From the NCBI GenBank assembly GCA_016933535.1, contig JAFGAS010000053.1, positions 56,056-120,055 of the forward strand: 64,000 nucleotides of DNA, given 5' to 3'. Shown one piece after another: positions 54,344 to 63,396 of this stretch (its first letter is position 1; each line of letters starts with the position of its first letter). The translations under genes were made by a program, and so were the position numbers. The notes below the pieces were generated by a model. That model had not been told where the DNA came from. It saw only the letters and a program-made list of their open reading frames with translations, and made no database searches. Origin of the DNA: Candidatus Zymogenaceae bacterium (GTDB lineage Bacteria > Desulfobacterota > Zymogenia > Zymogenales > Zymogenaceae).

Positions 54344-55617
54344 AGGGCGAGATCATAACCATTGGAAACGAACTCCTCTCGGGGCTTGTGGTCGATACCA
54401 ATCGTTCCTATGTGGCCGGACGTCTGATGACGGCCGGCGTGATTCCCTCATTCATGACTACGGTCGGGGATGATGAGGGGGCTATAGCGGACGCGGTTAC
54501 ACGGGCCGTAGAACGGGCCCGGGTGATCGTCGTTACCGGGGGGTTGGGCCCCACGCCCGATGATATTACCTCAAAAAGTATCGCCAGGGCCCTTGAAAAG
54601 CGGCTCATCCTCGATCCCTCCGCCGAGCGGCAGATACAGGCCCGTTATAAGAAACGGGGTATCAATCCCCCGGCGGACGCGAGCCGCCAGGCCCTGATCC
54701 CCCATGGCGGCCGTGTGATCGTAAATCCGATCGGGACGGCCCCGGGATACTATCTGGTTGTCGGAGATAAAATAGTCTTTGTCCTGCCGGGCGTCCCCGA
54801 AGAAATGCGGGTGATGGTCGACCAGGGGGTTCTGTCGATTCTCGAGACACAGGGCGATGCCGATGTCTATATCGTCAGGAGGATTCTCAGGATATTCGGC
54901 ATGACCGAATCGCAAGTCAACGAGCGGGTCAAGGACGTGGCGTACGATGGCCGGCGCGTGACTGTCGGGTTTTTACCGATCTTTCCGGAGAATCATCTGA
55001 CTGTTACCGCCCATTCGTCCGTCTCAAAAAACGACGCCGACCAGATCGCTCAGGAGACGGCTGACGCCATGCGGGCGGCCCTGGGCGACCGGGTGTTTGG
55101 GCGGGACGACCAAACGCTGGAGGCGGTAGTCGGAGGAATGCTCATTACGCGGGGATATACCGTTGCCGCCGCCGAATCGTGCACCGGCGGACTCCTCGCT
55201 CAACGGCTTACCGCCATCCCCGGCAGCTCTTCGTACTTTCTGCGCGGGGTGGTGGCCTATAGTAACGATTCGAAGACCGGCCTATTGGGAATAGACCCCG
55301 CACTGATTGCCGAGTTCGGCGCCGTAAGCGGTGAGGTCGCATCGGCAATGGCCCGGGGGATTAAGGAGTCGTCATCGGCCGATTTGGGGATATCGATCAC
55401 CGGGGTTGCCGGGCCGTCGGGAGGCACAAAGGGAAAGCCGGTCGGGACCGTCTTCATCGGGATGGCCTTTGATGACGGCGGGACATGTTCGGTCCGCTCG
55501 CACGGCTATCGGTTCTACGGAGATCGCGGCAGGATTCGGCTCATCTCTTCCGAGATGGCCCTGGAGTGGATAAGAAGATATCTGATACGGGGTCCGTCCA
55601 AGAACGGAGAAATGTAG
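54340..55617 (+). CDS. cinA: CinA (competence/damage-inducible protein; NMN deamidase)
   Basis: The 425-residue two-domain protein starts from the GTG at 54340, which overlaps the pgpA stop and gives the standard opening KGEIITIGNELLSG. The N-terminal molybdopterin-binding-like domain has TGGLGPTPDDIT. The C-terminal CinA domain has AAAESCTGGLLAQRLT and SITGVAGPSGG with the deamidase Ser/Thr residues. It recycles nicotinamide mononucleotide. It is close upstream of thpR and recA, as in many bacteria. Confidence 0.92.
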   Translation: MKGEIITIGNELLSGLVVDTNRSYVAGRLMTAGVIPSFMTTVGDDEGAIADAVTRAVERARVIVVTGGLGPTPDDITSKSIARALEKRLILDPSAERQIQARYKKRGINPPADASRQALIPHGGRVIVNPIGTAPGYYLVVGDKIVFVLPGVPEEMRVMVDQGVLSILETQGDADVYIVRRILRIFGMTESQVNERVKDVAYDGRRVTVGFLPIFPENHLTVTAHSSVSKNDADQIAQETADAMRAALGDRVFGRDDQTLEAVVGGMLITRGYTVAAAESCTGGLLAQRLTAIPGSSSYFLRGVVAYSNDSKTGLLGIDPALIAEFGAVSGEVASAMARGIKESSSADLGISITGVAGPSGGTKGKPVGTVFIGMAFDDGGTCSVRSHGYRFYGDRGRIRLISSEMALEWIRRYLIRGPSKNGEM

Positions 55618-55624
55618 GGACGTC

Positions 55625-56188
55625 GTGGCTGATCTCAGGCTTTTTATCGCGGCCCGCCCCCCCGATACGGTCCTCCGCGGGCTTTCCGATTTGTCCCGGT
55701 TGCTCGCATCGAGGGGCGATGGGGTCAAATGGGTCAGGAGCGACTCAATTCACCTGACGTTGAAGTTTCTCGGGAGCGTGGATGAGGCAATGGCGGGGGC
55801 AATCGGTGACGCGGCCGCCCGGTGCGCCCGGGGAGTGGGGAACATCCCGCTGTCGGTCGGCCGCGTGGGCGCCTTCCCGGACATGAGGCGGCCCCGGGTC
55901 ATCTGGGTGGGCCTTGCGGGTGAGATAGAACGGCTCGGATCGGTAGCCAACGCCCTTGAGGAGGCGTGTTTCGACCTCGGATTTTCGAAAGAGGGGCGCG
56001 CCTTTCGTCCGCACCTGACGCTGGGCCGGGTCAAGGACCGGCTGTCGGTCGAGACGATCAAGAAAATTGAACAGTCCAAAGATGTGGTACTGGGGGATAT
56101 GGTCGTGGATGCGATCGAGCTCATCAAAAGCGATCTCCTGCCGTCGGGGGCCGTCTATACCACCCTTTCCCATTTTCCGTTAACATAA
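55625..56188 (+). CDS. thpR: RNA 2',3'-cyclic phosphodiesterase (ThpR/LigT)
   Basis: The 187-residue 2H phosphoesterase has the two HxTx motifs as HLTLKFLG (near 43) and HLTLGRVKD (near 130), with the RLFIAARPP opening. It hydrolyses 2',3'-cyclic phosphate RNA ends. The start is GTG in a short gap after cinA; recA follows after 17 bases. Confidence 0.88.
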   Translation: MADLRLFIAARPPDTVLRGLSDLSRLLASRGDGVKWVRSDSIHLTLKFLGSVDEAMAGAIGDAAARCARGVGNIPLSVGRVGAFPDMRRPRVIWVGLAGEIERLGSVANALEEACFDLGFSKEGRAFRPHLTLGRVKDRLSVETIKKIEQSKDVVLGDMVVDAIELIKSDLLPSGAVYTTLSHFPLT

Positions 56189-56205
56189 GACTATGAGGGT
56201 TTCCC

Positions 56206-57252
56206 ATGGCCAATGATGAGAATCGAGAGAAATCGTTAAACCTTGCCCTGTCCCAGATAGAAAAGCAATTCGGCAAGGGATCGATCATGAAGCTCGGTGA
56301 AGATATAATGATCCCCGAGATCGCCGTGATCCCCACTGGTTCCCTCGGCCTTGATATAGCCCTCGGTGTGGGGGGTATCCCCCGCGGCCGGATCATCGAG
56401 ATCTTCGGTCCCGAGGCCTCGGGAAAGACCACCCTGGCGCTCCACATCATCGCGGAAGCCCAGCGTTTGGGCGGCGTGGCGGCCTTCATAGACGCCGAAC
56501 ACGCCCTGGACATTAACTATGCCGCAAACCTCGGGTTAAATACCCAGGAGTTGCTGATCTCCCAGCCCGACACCGGCGAGCAGGCCCTCGAAATAACCGA
56601 TATCCTGGTCAGGAGCGGCGCTATAGACATCCTGGTCATAGACTCGGTAGCGGCCCTCGTGCCCCGGGCGGAAATCGAGGGGGAAATGGGTGACTCTCAT
56701 ATGGGCCTTCAGGCGCGGCTCATGTCTCAGGCAATGAGAAAACTCACCGCGTCCATCTCAAGGTCCCGGACATCCGTCATCTTTATCAACCAGATCAGGA
56801 TGAAGATCGGGGTGGTCTTCGGCAACCCCGAGACCACTACCGGCGGCAACGCCCTGAAGTTTTATTCGAGCGTCAGGCTCGATATCCGCAGGATTGCCGC
56901 GCTCAAAGACGGCCAGGATATCGTCGGAAACCGTACGAAGGTAAAGGTGGTCAAGAACAAGATAGCGCCCCCCTTCAAGGAAGTGGAATTCGATATCATA
57001 TACGGGCTGGGGATATCCAAGGAAGGGGAGCTTGTTGATATGGCGGCCGACGACGGGATTATCGAGAAGAGCGGCACCTGGTACTCGTATGGTGAGGAAC
57101 GGATCGGCCAGGGAAGAGAAAACGCCAAGAGGTTTCTCATTGATAATCCGGATGCCTGTGCCCAGATAAGAAGCCGGGTTATGGAAAAACACGGGTTTTT
57201 AAAGAATCAGGAAAAGGCTCCTTCACAAGAGGTGAGCGATGGACATAAATGA
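56206..57252 (+). CDS. recA: Recombinase RecA
   Basis: This complete 348-residue RecA has the Walker [10 protein letters not shown] (68-76), [22 protein letters not shown], and loop and filament residues through to [21 protein letters not shown]. It catalyses strand exchange and induces the SOS response. No SOS box is evident in the short upstream gap, so expression may come from further upstream in the pgpA-cinA-thpR unit. pilT starts 14 bases before its stop. Confidence 0.97.
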   Translation: MANDENREKSLNLALSQIEKQFGKGSIMKLGEDIMIPEIAVIPTGSLGLDIALGVGGIPRGRIIEIFGPEASGKTTLALHIIAEAQRLGGVAAFIDAEHALDINYAANLGLNTQELLISQPDTGEQALEITDILVRSGAIDILVIDSVAALVPRAEIEGEMGDSHMGLQARLMSQAMRKLTASISRSRTSVIFINQIRMKIGVVFGNPETTTGGNALKFYSSVRLDIRRIAALKDGQDIVGNRTKVKVVKNKIAPPFKEVEFDIIYGLGISKEGELVDMAADDGIIEKSGTWYSYGEERIGQGRENAKRFLIDNPDACAQIRSRVMEKHGFLKNQEKAPSQEVSDGHK

Positions 57253-58405
57253 AGTACTAAAAATAGCGGTCAAACAGGGGGCGTCCGATATCCACCTCAA
57301 GGTGGGGCTTCCCCCGGTATTCAGGATTGACGGATCGCTCTACCCCCTTAAGAATGCCCCGCGGCTTACCCCCGACGAGATCGCCAAGATCGCCGAGGGC
57401 ATCATGAACAAAAAGCAATTCGAGCGGTTTCGTGAAATAAACGAGGTCGACCTCGCCTACGGCGTTCCGGGGCTGGGCAGGTTTCGTGTTAATGTCTTCC
57501 AGCAGCGGGGGACGATGGGCGTGGTGCTGCGGTCCATCCCCGTCAAGATAAAGACGATACCGGAGCTTAACCTGCCGACGGTCCTCGAAAAGGTCGCCTC
57601 CGAACCGCGGGGGCTCATCCTCGTGACCGGGACCACCGGTTCCGGTAAATCGACGACCCTGGCCTCAATGATCGACCACGTCAACTCCAACCGAACCTGC
57701 CACATCATCACGATCGAGGACCCTATCGAGTTCCTCCATCGGGACAAGAAAAGCATCATCAACCAGCGGGAGATCGGTTTTGATACCGTGAACTTTGCCG
57801 TGGCGCTCAAGAGCGCCCTGCGGCAGGACCCGGACGTTATCCTCGTGGGCGAGATGCGGGATTTTGAAACAATCGAGACGGCGCTCACGGCCGCCGAGAC
57901 CGGCCACCTGGTCCTGAGCACCCTGCACACCGTTGACGCCACGGAAACGATCACCCGGATTATTTCCGTGTTTCCACCCTATCAGCAGCAGCAGATTCGG
58001 TTCCAGCTTGCCGGTATCCTCAAGGGCATTGTATCCCAACGGCTCGTCCCCCGTGCAGACGGCAAGGGGAGGGTGCCTGCGGTGGAAGTGTTGATCTCAA
58101 CGGCCATGATCCGGGAGTGTATCTCGGATAAGGACAAGACCAAGGAGATTCACGACGCCATCGCCAAGGGATTTACCGTCCACGGGATGCAGACGTTCGA
58201 CCAATCGCTGATGTTCCTGTACCGGCGCGGCCTCATCACCTACGACGAGGCGCTCAGGCAGAGCAGCAACCCGGACGACTTCGCCCTGCGCGTTAAAGGT
58301 ATATCCTCCACCAGCGACAGCACCTGGGATGCCTTTGACAAAGGGCCCGATGAGGGGAAGGGCGAAGACGAACAGGAAGAAGACATGAACATCGAGAGGT
58401 TCTAA
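57239..58405 (+). CDS. pilT: PilT/PilU-family twitching motility ATPase
   Basis: This 388-residue hexameric ATPase retracts type IV pili. It has [16 protein letters not shown] at the N-terminal PAS-like domain, the Walker [12 protein letters not shown] (about 128-138), [10 protein letters not shown], the [15 protein letters not shown]sp box and [12 protein letters not shown]is box. The retraction-specific AIRNLIRE stretch of PilT reads [11 protein letters not shown] here, so a PilT or PilU assignment is open. An acidic tail of about 30 residues is added. It overlaps recA by 14 bases and abuts recX. Confidence 0.88.
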   Translation: MDINEVLKIAVKQGASDIHLKVGLPPVFRIDGSLYPLKNAPRLTPDEIAKIAEGIMNKKQFERFREINEVDLAYGVPGLGRFRVNVFQQRGTMGVVLRSIPVKIKTIPELNLPTVLEKVASEPRGLILVTGTTGSGKSTTLASMIDHVNSNRTCHIITIEDPIEFLHRDKKSIINQREIGFDTVNFAVALKSALRQDPDVILVGEMRDFETIETALTAAETGHLVLSTLHTVDATETITRIISVFPPYQQQQIRFQLAGILKGIVSQRLVPRADGKGRVPAVEVLISTAMIRECISDKDKTKEIHDAIAKGFTVHGMQTFDQSLMFLYRRGLITYDEALRQSSNPDDFALRVKGISSTSDSTWDAFDKGPDEGKGEDEQEEDMNIERF

Positions 58406-58891
58406 GTGGTCGTCTTCGACGAGGATCGGATCCACGACTCGGCGCTGAGGATCATCTCGATTCGTCCCCACAGTACCGCCGAATTGAGGCGAAAGCTCCT
58501 CAAAAAGGCGGGGGATCCCGCCGCGGTCGATCGGGTCATCGAGCGGCTTTTGCGGGTCGACCTGCTCAATGACAACCGGTTCGCCCGAGATTTTATCGAG
58601 TACGGCTTTGTGAGGAAGTCGTGGGGGAAGCGTAAGGTCTGGGCAGGCCTGATGAAGCGAGGGATAGACCGGATAATTATCGATGAACTCCTCAGATCGC
58701 CGGACGCGGCGCTGATGGAACAGGAAGGGGCGCGTAGATTCGTGGATAGACAAACCAGGGACGGCGACACTTCCGAAGAGCATATAAAAAAGATCGCGGG
58801 AAAACTTGTCTCCCGCGGGTTCGGATGGGACGTTGTCTCGCAAGTGATCAAGTCCGCGGGGCAACCCGTCCCCGAACGTGAGCCGGCCTAA
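58406..58891 (+). CDS. recX: Regulatory protein RecX
   Basis: The 161-residue RecX is built of three-helix repeats: ALRIISIRPHSTAELRRKLL, LLNDNRFARDFIEYGF, and a C-terminal KIAGKLVSRGFGWDVVSQVI. It modulates the RecA filament. It starts with GTG at the base after the pilT stop. That pilT is placed between recA and recX is unusual. Two hairpins follow in the spacer before alaS. Confidence 0.85.
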   Translation: MVVFDEDRIHDSALRIISIRPHSTAELRRKLLKKAGDPAAVDRVIERLLRVDLLNDNRFARDFIEYGFVRKSWGKRKVWAGLMKRGIDRIIIDELLRSPDAALMEQEGARRFVDRQTRDGDTSEEHIKKIAGKLVSRGFGWDVVSQVIKSAGQPVPEREPA

Positions 58892-58927
58892 TGGTCCTGT
58901 TGAGCCGGTAGGCTATGGGCTATAGGC

Positions 58928-58987
58928 GGGTCCTCGGACCCGAAGAGAGAATATTTATTCCGCATGTGCCGGGGTCTTGTGGCCCCG
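58928..58987 (+). promoter_or_regulatory. Two hairpins in the recX-alaS spacer
   Basis: gggtcc (58928-58933) pairs with ggaccc (58936-58941). cggggtc (58970-58976) pairs with ggccccg (58981-58987) around a ttgt loop. They may end recX transcription or form the alaS leader. No T-box or other known class is recognisable. Confidence 0.35.
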
Positions 58988-59032
58988 CTGTCATACTGAT
59001 CGAGCTTTCCGGGCCGTATTAAGGAATCTGTC

Positions 59033-61663
59033 ATGAAAGGGAGCGAAATCCGCGAAAAATTCCTCAGCTACTTCGAATCGAAGGGCCACCGACGGGTACG
59101 CTCGTCGTCCCTCGTGCCCCAGTCGGACCCCACGCTGTTGTTTACCAACGCCGGGATGGTCCAGTTCAAGAACGTGTTTACCGGCGACGAAAACCGCGAC
59201 TATAAACGCGCCGTCACGTCTCAGAAATGCCTCCGGGTCAGCGGCAAGCACAACGACCTGGAAAACGTCGGGGTCACGGCTCGCCACCATACCTTCTTTG
59301 AGATGCTCGGAAATTTCTCGTTCGGCGACTATTTCAAGAAGGACGCGGTTATCTTCGGCTGGGATTTTCTCACCAACGTCATGGGACTGCCCGTCGAAAA
59401 ACTCTGGGTAACGATCTATACGGACGACGACGAGGCCCATGGCCTCTGGAAAGACGTGATCGGTGTCCCGGCGGATCGGATCGTCCGCCTGGGCGAAAAA
59501 GATAATTTCTGGGCAATGGGCGAGACCGGCCCCTGCGGGCCCTGCTCCGAGATCATCATCGACCAGGGCAAGGACATGGCCTGCGGGCCTAACTGCGGGA
59601 TCGGGATGTGCGACTGCGACCGGTTCCTGGAGCTCTGGAACCTCGTCTTCATGCAGTTTGTCCGGGACGCGCAGGGCAAGATGTCACCCCTGCCCCGGCC
59701 CTCCATCGATACGGGAATGGGCCTGGAGAGGATAGCGGCCGTCGTCCAGGGCAAGCAGAGCAATTACGATTCGGACCTGTTCGCCCCTATAATCCAGGCC
59801 ATCGGGCGGATCGCGGCAAACGGCTACGGCACCGATCACAAAAAGGATACGTCGATGCGGGCGGTGGCCGACCATGCCCGGTCCGCGGCATTTCTGATCG
59901 CAGACGGGGTGCTGCCGGCCAACGACGGAAGGGGCTACGTGCTGCGCCGGATCATGCGCCGGGCGCTGCGGCACGGAAAGCTGCTGGGCGTGACCGACCC
60001 CTTCCTGTTTACGGTCGCAGACGTGGTGGTCGACGAGATGGCCCCGGTTTACCCGGAGCTTTCCGAACACCGGATGTTTATCGCCTCGGTGGTTAAGGCC
60101 GAGGAGGAAAAGTTCATCGAGACCCTCGACAAGGGCCTGGTGCTCCTCGGCGAAGAGGTCCAATCGATAAAGAAGGGGGGCGGCAGTGTTCTCCCGGGCG
60201 ACGTGGCCTTCAAGCTCTATGACACCTTCGGGTTCCCGCTGGATCTGACCCAGGATATCATCAAGGACGAGGGGATCGAGGTGGACGTCGAGGGCTTTAC
60301 GGCGGCGATGGGCATCCAGCGGGAAAAGAGCAAGGCCGCCTGGAAGGGCACGGGCGATGAAAAAGTCGCCGAGGTCTATCTGAAGCTGGCCGCAGACGGC
60401 GTATCGTCCGAGTTCGTCGGCTATGAGTCGACGACGGCCGCCGCAAAGGTCACCGCCATCATCCGGGAGGGCAAGGCCGTCGAAAGCGCCGATACCGGCC
60501 AGGAGGTAGAGGTCGTGACCGAAAAGACCCCGTTTTACGGGGAGATGGGGGGGCAGGTAGGCGATACCGGTACGATTACTGCCGACGGTCTTGTTATCGA
60601 GGTCACCGACGCCGCCAGGCCGTCGGACGGCATCATCGCCCACCGGGGGGCGATCAAGAAGGGAAAGATCGCCGTCGGCGATCAGGTCAACCTTTCCGTC
60701 CGCGGTGCGCAGCGGCAGATGACCGAGGCCAACCACAGCGCCACTCACCTCTTGCACGCGGCGCTGCGCCAGGTCCTGGGCGAGCACGTCAAGCAGGCGG
60801 GGTCGCTCGTTTCGCCGGAGCGTATGAGGTTCGACTACAGCCATTTCGGCCAGGTCACGAAGGGCGAGCTCGAAAAGATCGAGGACATCGTCAACGAGCG
60901 CATCCGGGAAGACCACGAGGTAATTGCACGGGAGATGAGCTATGACGCGGCGGTTGCCGATGGGGCCGTGGCGCTCTTCGGCGAGAAATACGGCGACGTG
61001 GTGAGAATGATCAAGGTGCCGGGCGTCTCGATGGAGCTGTGCGGCGGCACCCACACCGATAAGACCGGCAAGATCGGCCTCTTTAAGATCGTCCACGAGG
61101 GTTCGATCGCCTCGGGCGTCCGCCGGATCGAGGCGGTCACGGGCGTGGGCGCGCTGGCCCACGTCAGGCGGCAAGAGCGGGTCCTTGCCGAGATCAGCGA
61201 CGCCCTAAAGACGACCCCCGAGGACGTGCCGGCCAGGGTGGAAAAACTCACCGCCCAGGTCAAGGCGCAGGCAAAGGAGATCGAGAAAATCAGGAGCGGC
61301 GGGGGGACGGTCTCGGTGGAGAGCGTCGTCAAGGGTGCAAAAGAAAAGGCCGGGGTCTTTATCGTCTCCGAGGTCATCCCGGATATGGACCCCAAATCGC
61401 TGAGGGATTTCTCCGACAAGGTCCGCGACCGGATGAAAAAGGCCGTCATCGCGCTGGGATCGGTCGCAGACGACAAGGCGGTATTGCTGGTAACGGTAAC
61501 CAAGGACATCGCCGATAAATACCACGCGGGCACCATCATCAAGGGAATGGCCGAGGCCGTGGGCGGCAAGGGCGGCGGCAGGCCCGATTTTGCCCAGGCG
61601 GGGGGACCGGATGCCGACAAGATCGATGCGGCGGTTCAGAAGGTATTTGACTACGTGAAGTAG
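59033..61663 (+). CDS. alaS: Alanyl-tRNA synthetase
   Basis: This full-length 876-residue AlaS charges tRNA-Ala. The class II core starts REKFLSYFESKGHRRVRSSSLVP and includes NLVFMQF and DTGMGLERI. The editing domain has HSATHLLHAALRQVLG and CGGTHTDKTG for zinc binding. A C-terminal coiled coil and DHHA1 domain end in KGGGRPDFAQAGG. It is often downstream of recA-recX, as here. Confidence 0.97.
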   Translation: MKGSEIREKFLSYFESKGHRRVRSSSLVPQSDPTLLFTNAGMVQFKNVFTGDENRDYKRAVTSQKCLRVSGKHNDLENVGVTARHHTFFEMLGNFSFGDYFKKDAVIFGWDFLTNVMGLPVEKLWVTIYTDDDEAHGLWKDVIGVPADRIVRLGEKDNFWAMGETGPCGPCSEIIIDQGKDMACGPNCGIGMCDCDRFLELWNLVFMQFVRDAQGKMSPLPRPSIDTGMGLERIAAVVQGKQSNYDSDLFAPIIQAIGRIAANGYGTDHKKDTSMRAVADHARSAAFLIADGVLPANDGRGYVLRRIMRRALRHGKLLGVTDPFLFTVADVVVDEMAPVYPELSEHRMFIASVVKAEEEKFIETLDKGLVLLGEEVQSIKKGGGSVLPGDVAFKLYDTFGFPLDLTQDIIKDEGIEVDVEGFTAAMGIQREKSKAAWKGTGDEKVAEVYLKLAADGVSSEFVGYESTTAAAKVTAIIREGKAVESADTGQEVEVVTEKTPFYGEMGGQVGDTGTITADGLVIEVTDAARPSDGIIAHRGAIKKGKIAVGDQVNLSVRGAQRQMTEANHSATHLLHAALRQVLGEHVKQAGSLVSPERMRFDYSHFGQVTKGELEKIEDIVNERIREDHEVIAREMSYDAAVADGAVALFGEKYGDVVRMIKVPGVSMELCGGTHTDKTGKIGLFKIVHEGSIASGVRRIEAVTGVGALAHVRRQERVLAEISDALKTTPEDVPARVEKLTAQVKAQAKEIEKIRSGGGTVSVESVVKGAKEKAGVFIVSEVIPDMDPKSLRDFSDKVRDRMKKAVIALGSVADDKAVLLVTVTKDIADKYHAGTIIKGMAEAVGGKGGGRPDFAQAGGPDADKIDAAVQKVFDYVK

Positions 61664-61734
61664 GGAAAAGGGCTCAGTCTTTTTCGTCACCGCGGATAAT
61701 CGCAGACGAGTCTTTCTGTACTGATGCTTTTCCC

Positions 61735-61768
61735 GTCATTGCGAGGAGCGAAGCGACGCGGCAATCTC
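61735..61768. repeat. REP-like imperfect palindrome
   Basis: gtcattgcgaggagcgaagc starts a 34-base element whose ends, attgc (61738-61742) and gcaat (61761-61765), are inverted. The wording (attgcgaggagcgaagcgacg...gcaatct) is a short repeat seen dispersed in many bacterial genomes. Only one copy is in this window, so its repeated nature here is inferred from recognition. Confidence 0.5.
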
Positions 61769-61850
61769 GGACGCCTATAGACGAGAGACTTTTTATAGGT
61801 ATCGGTATTCGAACCGCCACGGTCCTTTTGGCGTTCTCGGGAGGATGCGA

Positions 61851-62213
61851 TTGCTGAAAAAAGTCAACCTCACCCAAAAATTCACCCTCTTTTCCGACCT
61901 CTGGAGCCCCAAGGTGGCAGGCGAGATCGGGGACTATTACCTGAAGCTGGCCAAGCTCAAGGGCGAATTCCTCTGGCACAAGCATGATACCGAGGACGAA
62001 ATGTTCCTGGTCGTGGCGGGAAGGCTCGTCATCAGGCTGCGGGACGGCGACGTGGAGCTGTCGCCCGGCGAGTTCCTGATCATCCCCCACGGGGTGGAGC
62101 ATATGCCGGTGGCCGACATTGAGGCGCACGTGGTCCTGTTTGAGCCGAAGACGACGGTCAACACGGGGGACACGCAAAGCGAGCGGACGAAGACCGGGTT
62201 GGAGTGGATATAG
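61851..62213 (+). CDS. Small cupin-domain protein
   Basis: This 120-residue single-cupin protein has EFLWHKHDTEDEMFLVVAGRL as cupin motif 1 (the two His and Glu metal ligands) and PHGVEHMPVAD as motif 2. The TTG at 61851 fits the gggagg site better than the ATG at 61845, which touches it. Small cupins bind metals and often act as epimerases or sensors; the role is unknown. It is the last GC-rich recognisable gene before the AT-rich right end. Confidence 0.75.
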   Translation: MLKKVNLTQKFTLFSDLWSPKVAGEIGDYYLKLAKLKGEFLWHKHDTEDEMFLVVAGRLVIRLRDGDVELSPGEFLIIPHGVEHMPVADIEAHVVLFEPKTTVNTGDTQSERTKTGLEWI

Positions 62214-62250
62214 GGACAGCGGTTCTTGAGACAATGGGGTGCTGTATCGG

Positions 62251-62406
62251 ATGAAACACGTAAAAAGAGTCATTGACGAGGCGACGGACGCGGCGGTGCG
62301 GGAGCGGTTTGTTACCGATTCCCTCGGGATGGTAATGGTCAAGGGGAAAGATACCCCATTAAAAGCCTATCGCATGATGGGTGAGATTGGAGAGGCTGCG
62401 GATTGA
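62251..62406 (+). CDS. Small ORF of unknown function (51 codons)
   Basis: An ATG-to-TGA frame of 51 residues, basic and acidic mixed (MKHVKRVIDEATDAAVRERF at the start, LKAYRMMGEIGEAAD at the end), has GC-rich codons like the neighbouring genes. No ribosome-binding site and no family are recognised. It lies at the border of the AT-rich island. Confidence 0.25.
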   Translation: MKHVKRVIDEATDAAVRERFVTDSLGMVMVKGKDTPLKAYRMMGEIGEAAD

Positions 62407-62460
62407 TGAAGAGGTTCCCATCTGATGTATCATGGGAATAGCTAGGGTTATGAGGGGTGA

Positions 62461-63396
62461 ATGGTAGACACTAGAAAAATATCCTACCGCAAGTTGCTGC
62501 TGTCAAAACAATTCTATAAACATGGCGTCAGTCATTCTGAGAATAACACCTATATAGACAGATGCCTTTCAATACATCATTTTCACCTATCGATTGATAT
62601 GATCCTAAATTCGATTATTGAACAACATAACGTAGCATTAGATAATCTAAGACCCCGCTCCTTACGTTTTAGCGATAAGATAAATAAAATCAATAACCAT
62701 TTCAAGGATAAGGGCATAAGTATCCCATATGAGAAGAATGTACTAGACTTGAATGAAAGAAGGAATAATGTTCAACACGATGCGCTTGCGCCGGAGTATC
62801 TTATCGTGGAAGAATATATGATATCTACTGAGCAATTTCTAAGGAAATCGTTTGAACTCTTTTTTTGGCAGGATTTCGATAATATATCAGAAATAAGCCT
62901 TATTGAGGATACAGAACTAAGACGCACATTAGAAGAGGTTAGAAAACTAATTGAAAATCACGAGTATCAGAAGTCTGTCAATTTGATTTCTGTAGCGTAT
63001 CTACTATCGTCCAACTCTATTGGAAAAAACATTGATTTTAGTCCAAAGATGGTCTATGAGAGCGGTCCTATCTATTTAGGTGGAATCCGCATGAATGGCT
63101 TATTAGACGGTTCTAAAGAAGTACCGAGAGATCTTGAAAAGATCCAATATTTAGTAGAATTAGGGCTTTCTCATAGCGACTATAATAAGTTCACTGATAC
63201 GCTTCCATACTGCTTCCTAGCTATGGACGGTACTGTTAATCTTGTTACTGGACGAGATCACCAACTTACTTATGAGCAAACGCTCTGGGCGCTGGAGTTT
63301 TTCACCCAGGTTATTCTAAGATGGCAAAGCCGAGGATTAACTCCGAAAATCCTCAAAGAACATGAAGAAATAATACACGGTATTTCCCTACCATGA
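62461..63396 (+). CDS. HEPN-like protein with R-x4-H motif, AT-rich
   Basis: This 311-residue, mostly helical protein has an N-terminal helical part followed by DLNERRNNVQHDAL. The Arg101-x4-His106 spacing matches the HEPN ribonuclease motif (R-x4-6-H) and the wording RNxVxH is typical of it. The rest (residues 150-311) is unrecognised. The base composition is much more AT-rich than the rest of the window, suggesting transfer. The next frame starts inside its stop (ATGA overlap). HEPN proteins often act as toxins or in phage defence; that role here is inference. Confidence 0.6.
   Translation: MVDTRKISYRKLLLSKQFYKHGVSHSENNTYIDRCLSIHHFHLSIDMILNSIIEQHNVALDNLRPRSLRFSDKINKINNHFKDKGISIPYEKNVLDLNERRNNVQHDALAPEYLIVEEYMISTEQFLRKSFELFFWQDFDNISEISLIEDTELRRTLEEVRKLIENHEYQKSVNLISVAYLLSSNSIGKNIDFSPKMVYESGPIYLGGIRMNGLLDGSKEVPRDLEKIQYLVELGLSHSDYNKFTDTLPYCFLAMDGTVNLVTGRDHQLTYEQTLWALEFFTQVILRWQSRGLTPKILKEHEEIIHGISLP

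Noticed and set aside
59684..61174. 496-codon open frame on the minus strand
   Set aside because: Antisense of alaS; composition typical of a shadow frame.
61735..61768. tRNA fragment or phage attachment site
   Set aside because: No tRNA arm pattern and no direct-repeat partner at the other side of the AT-rich region within the window; it reads as a REP-like palindrome.
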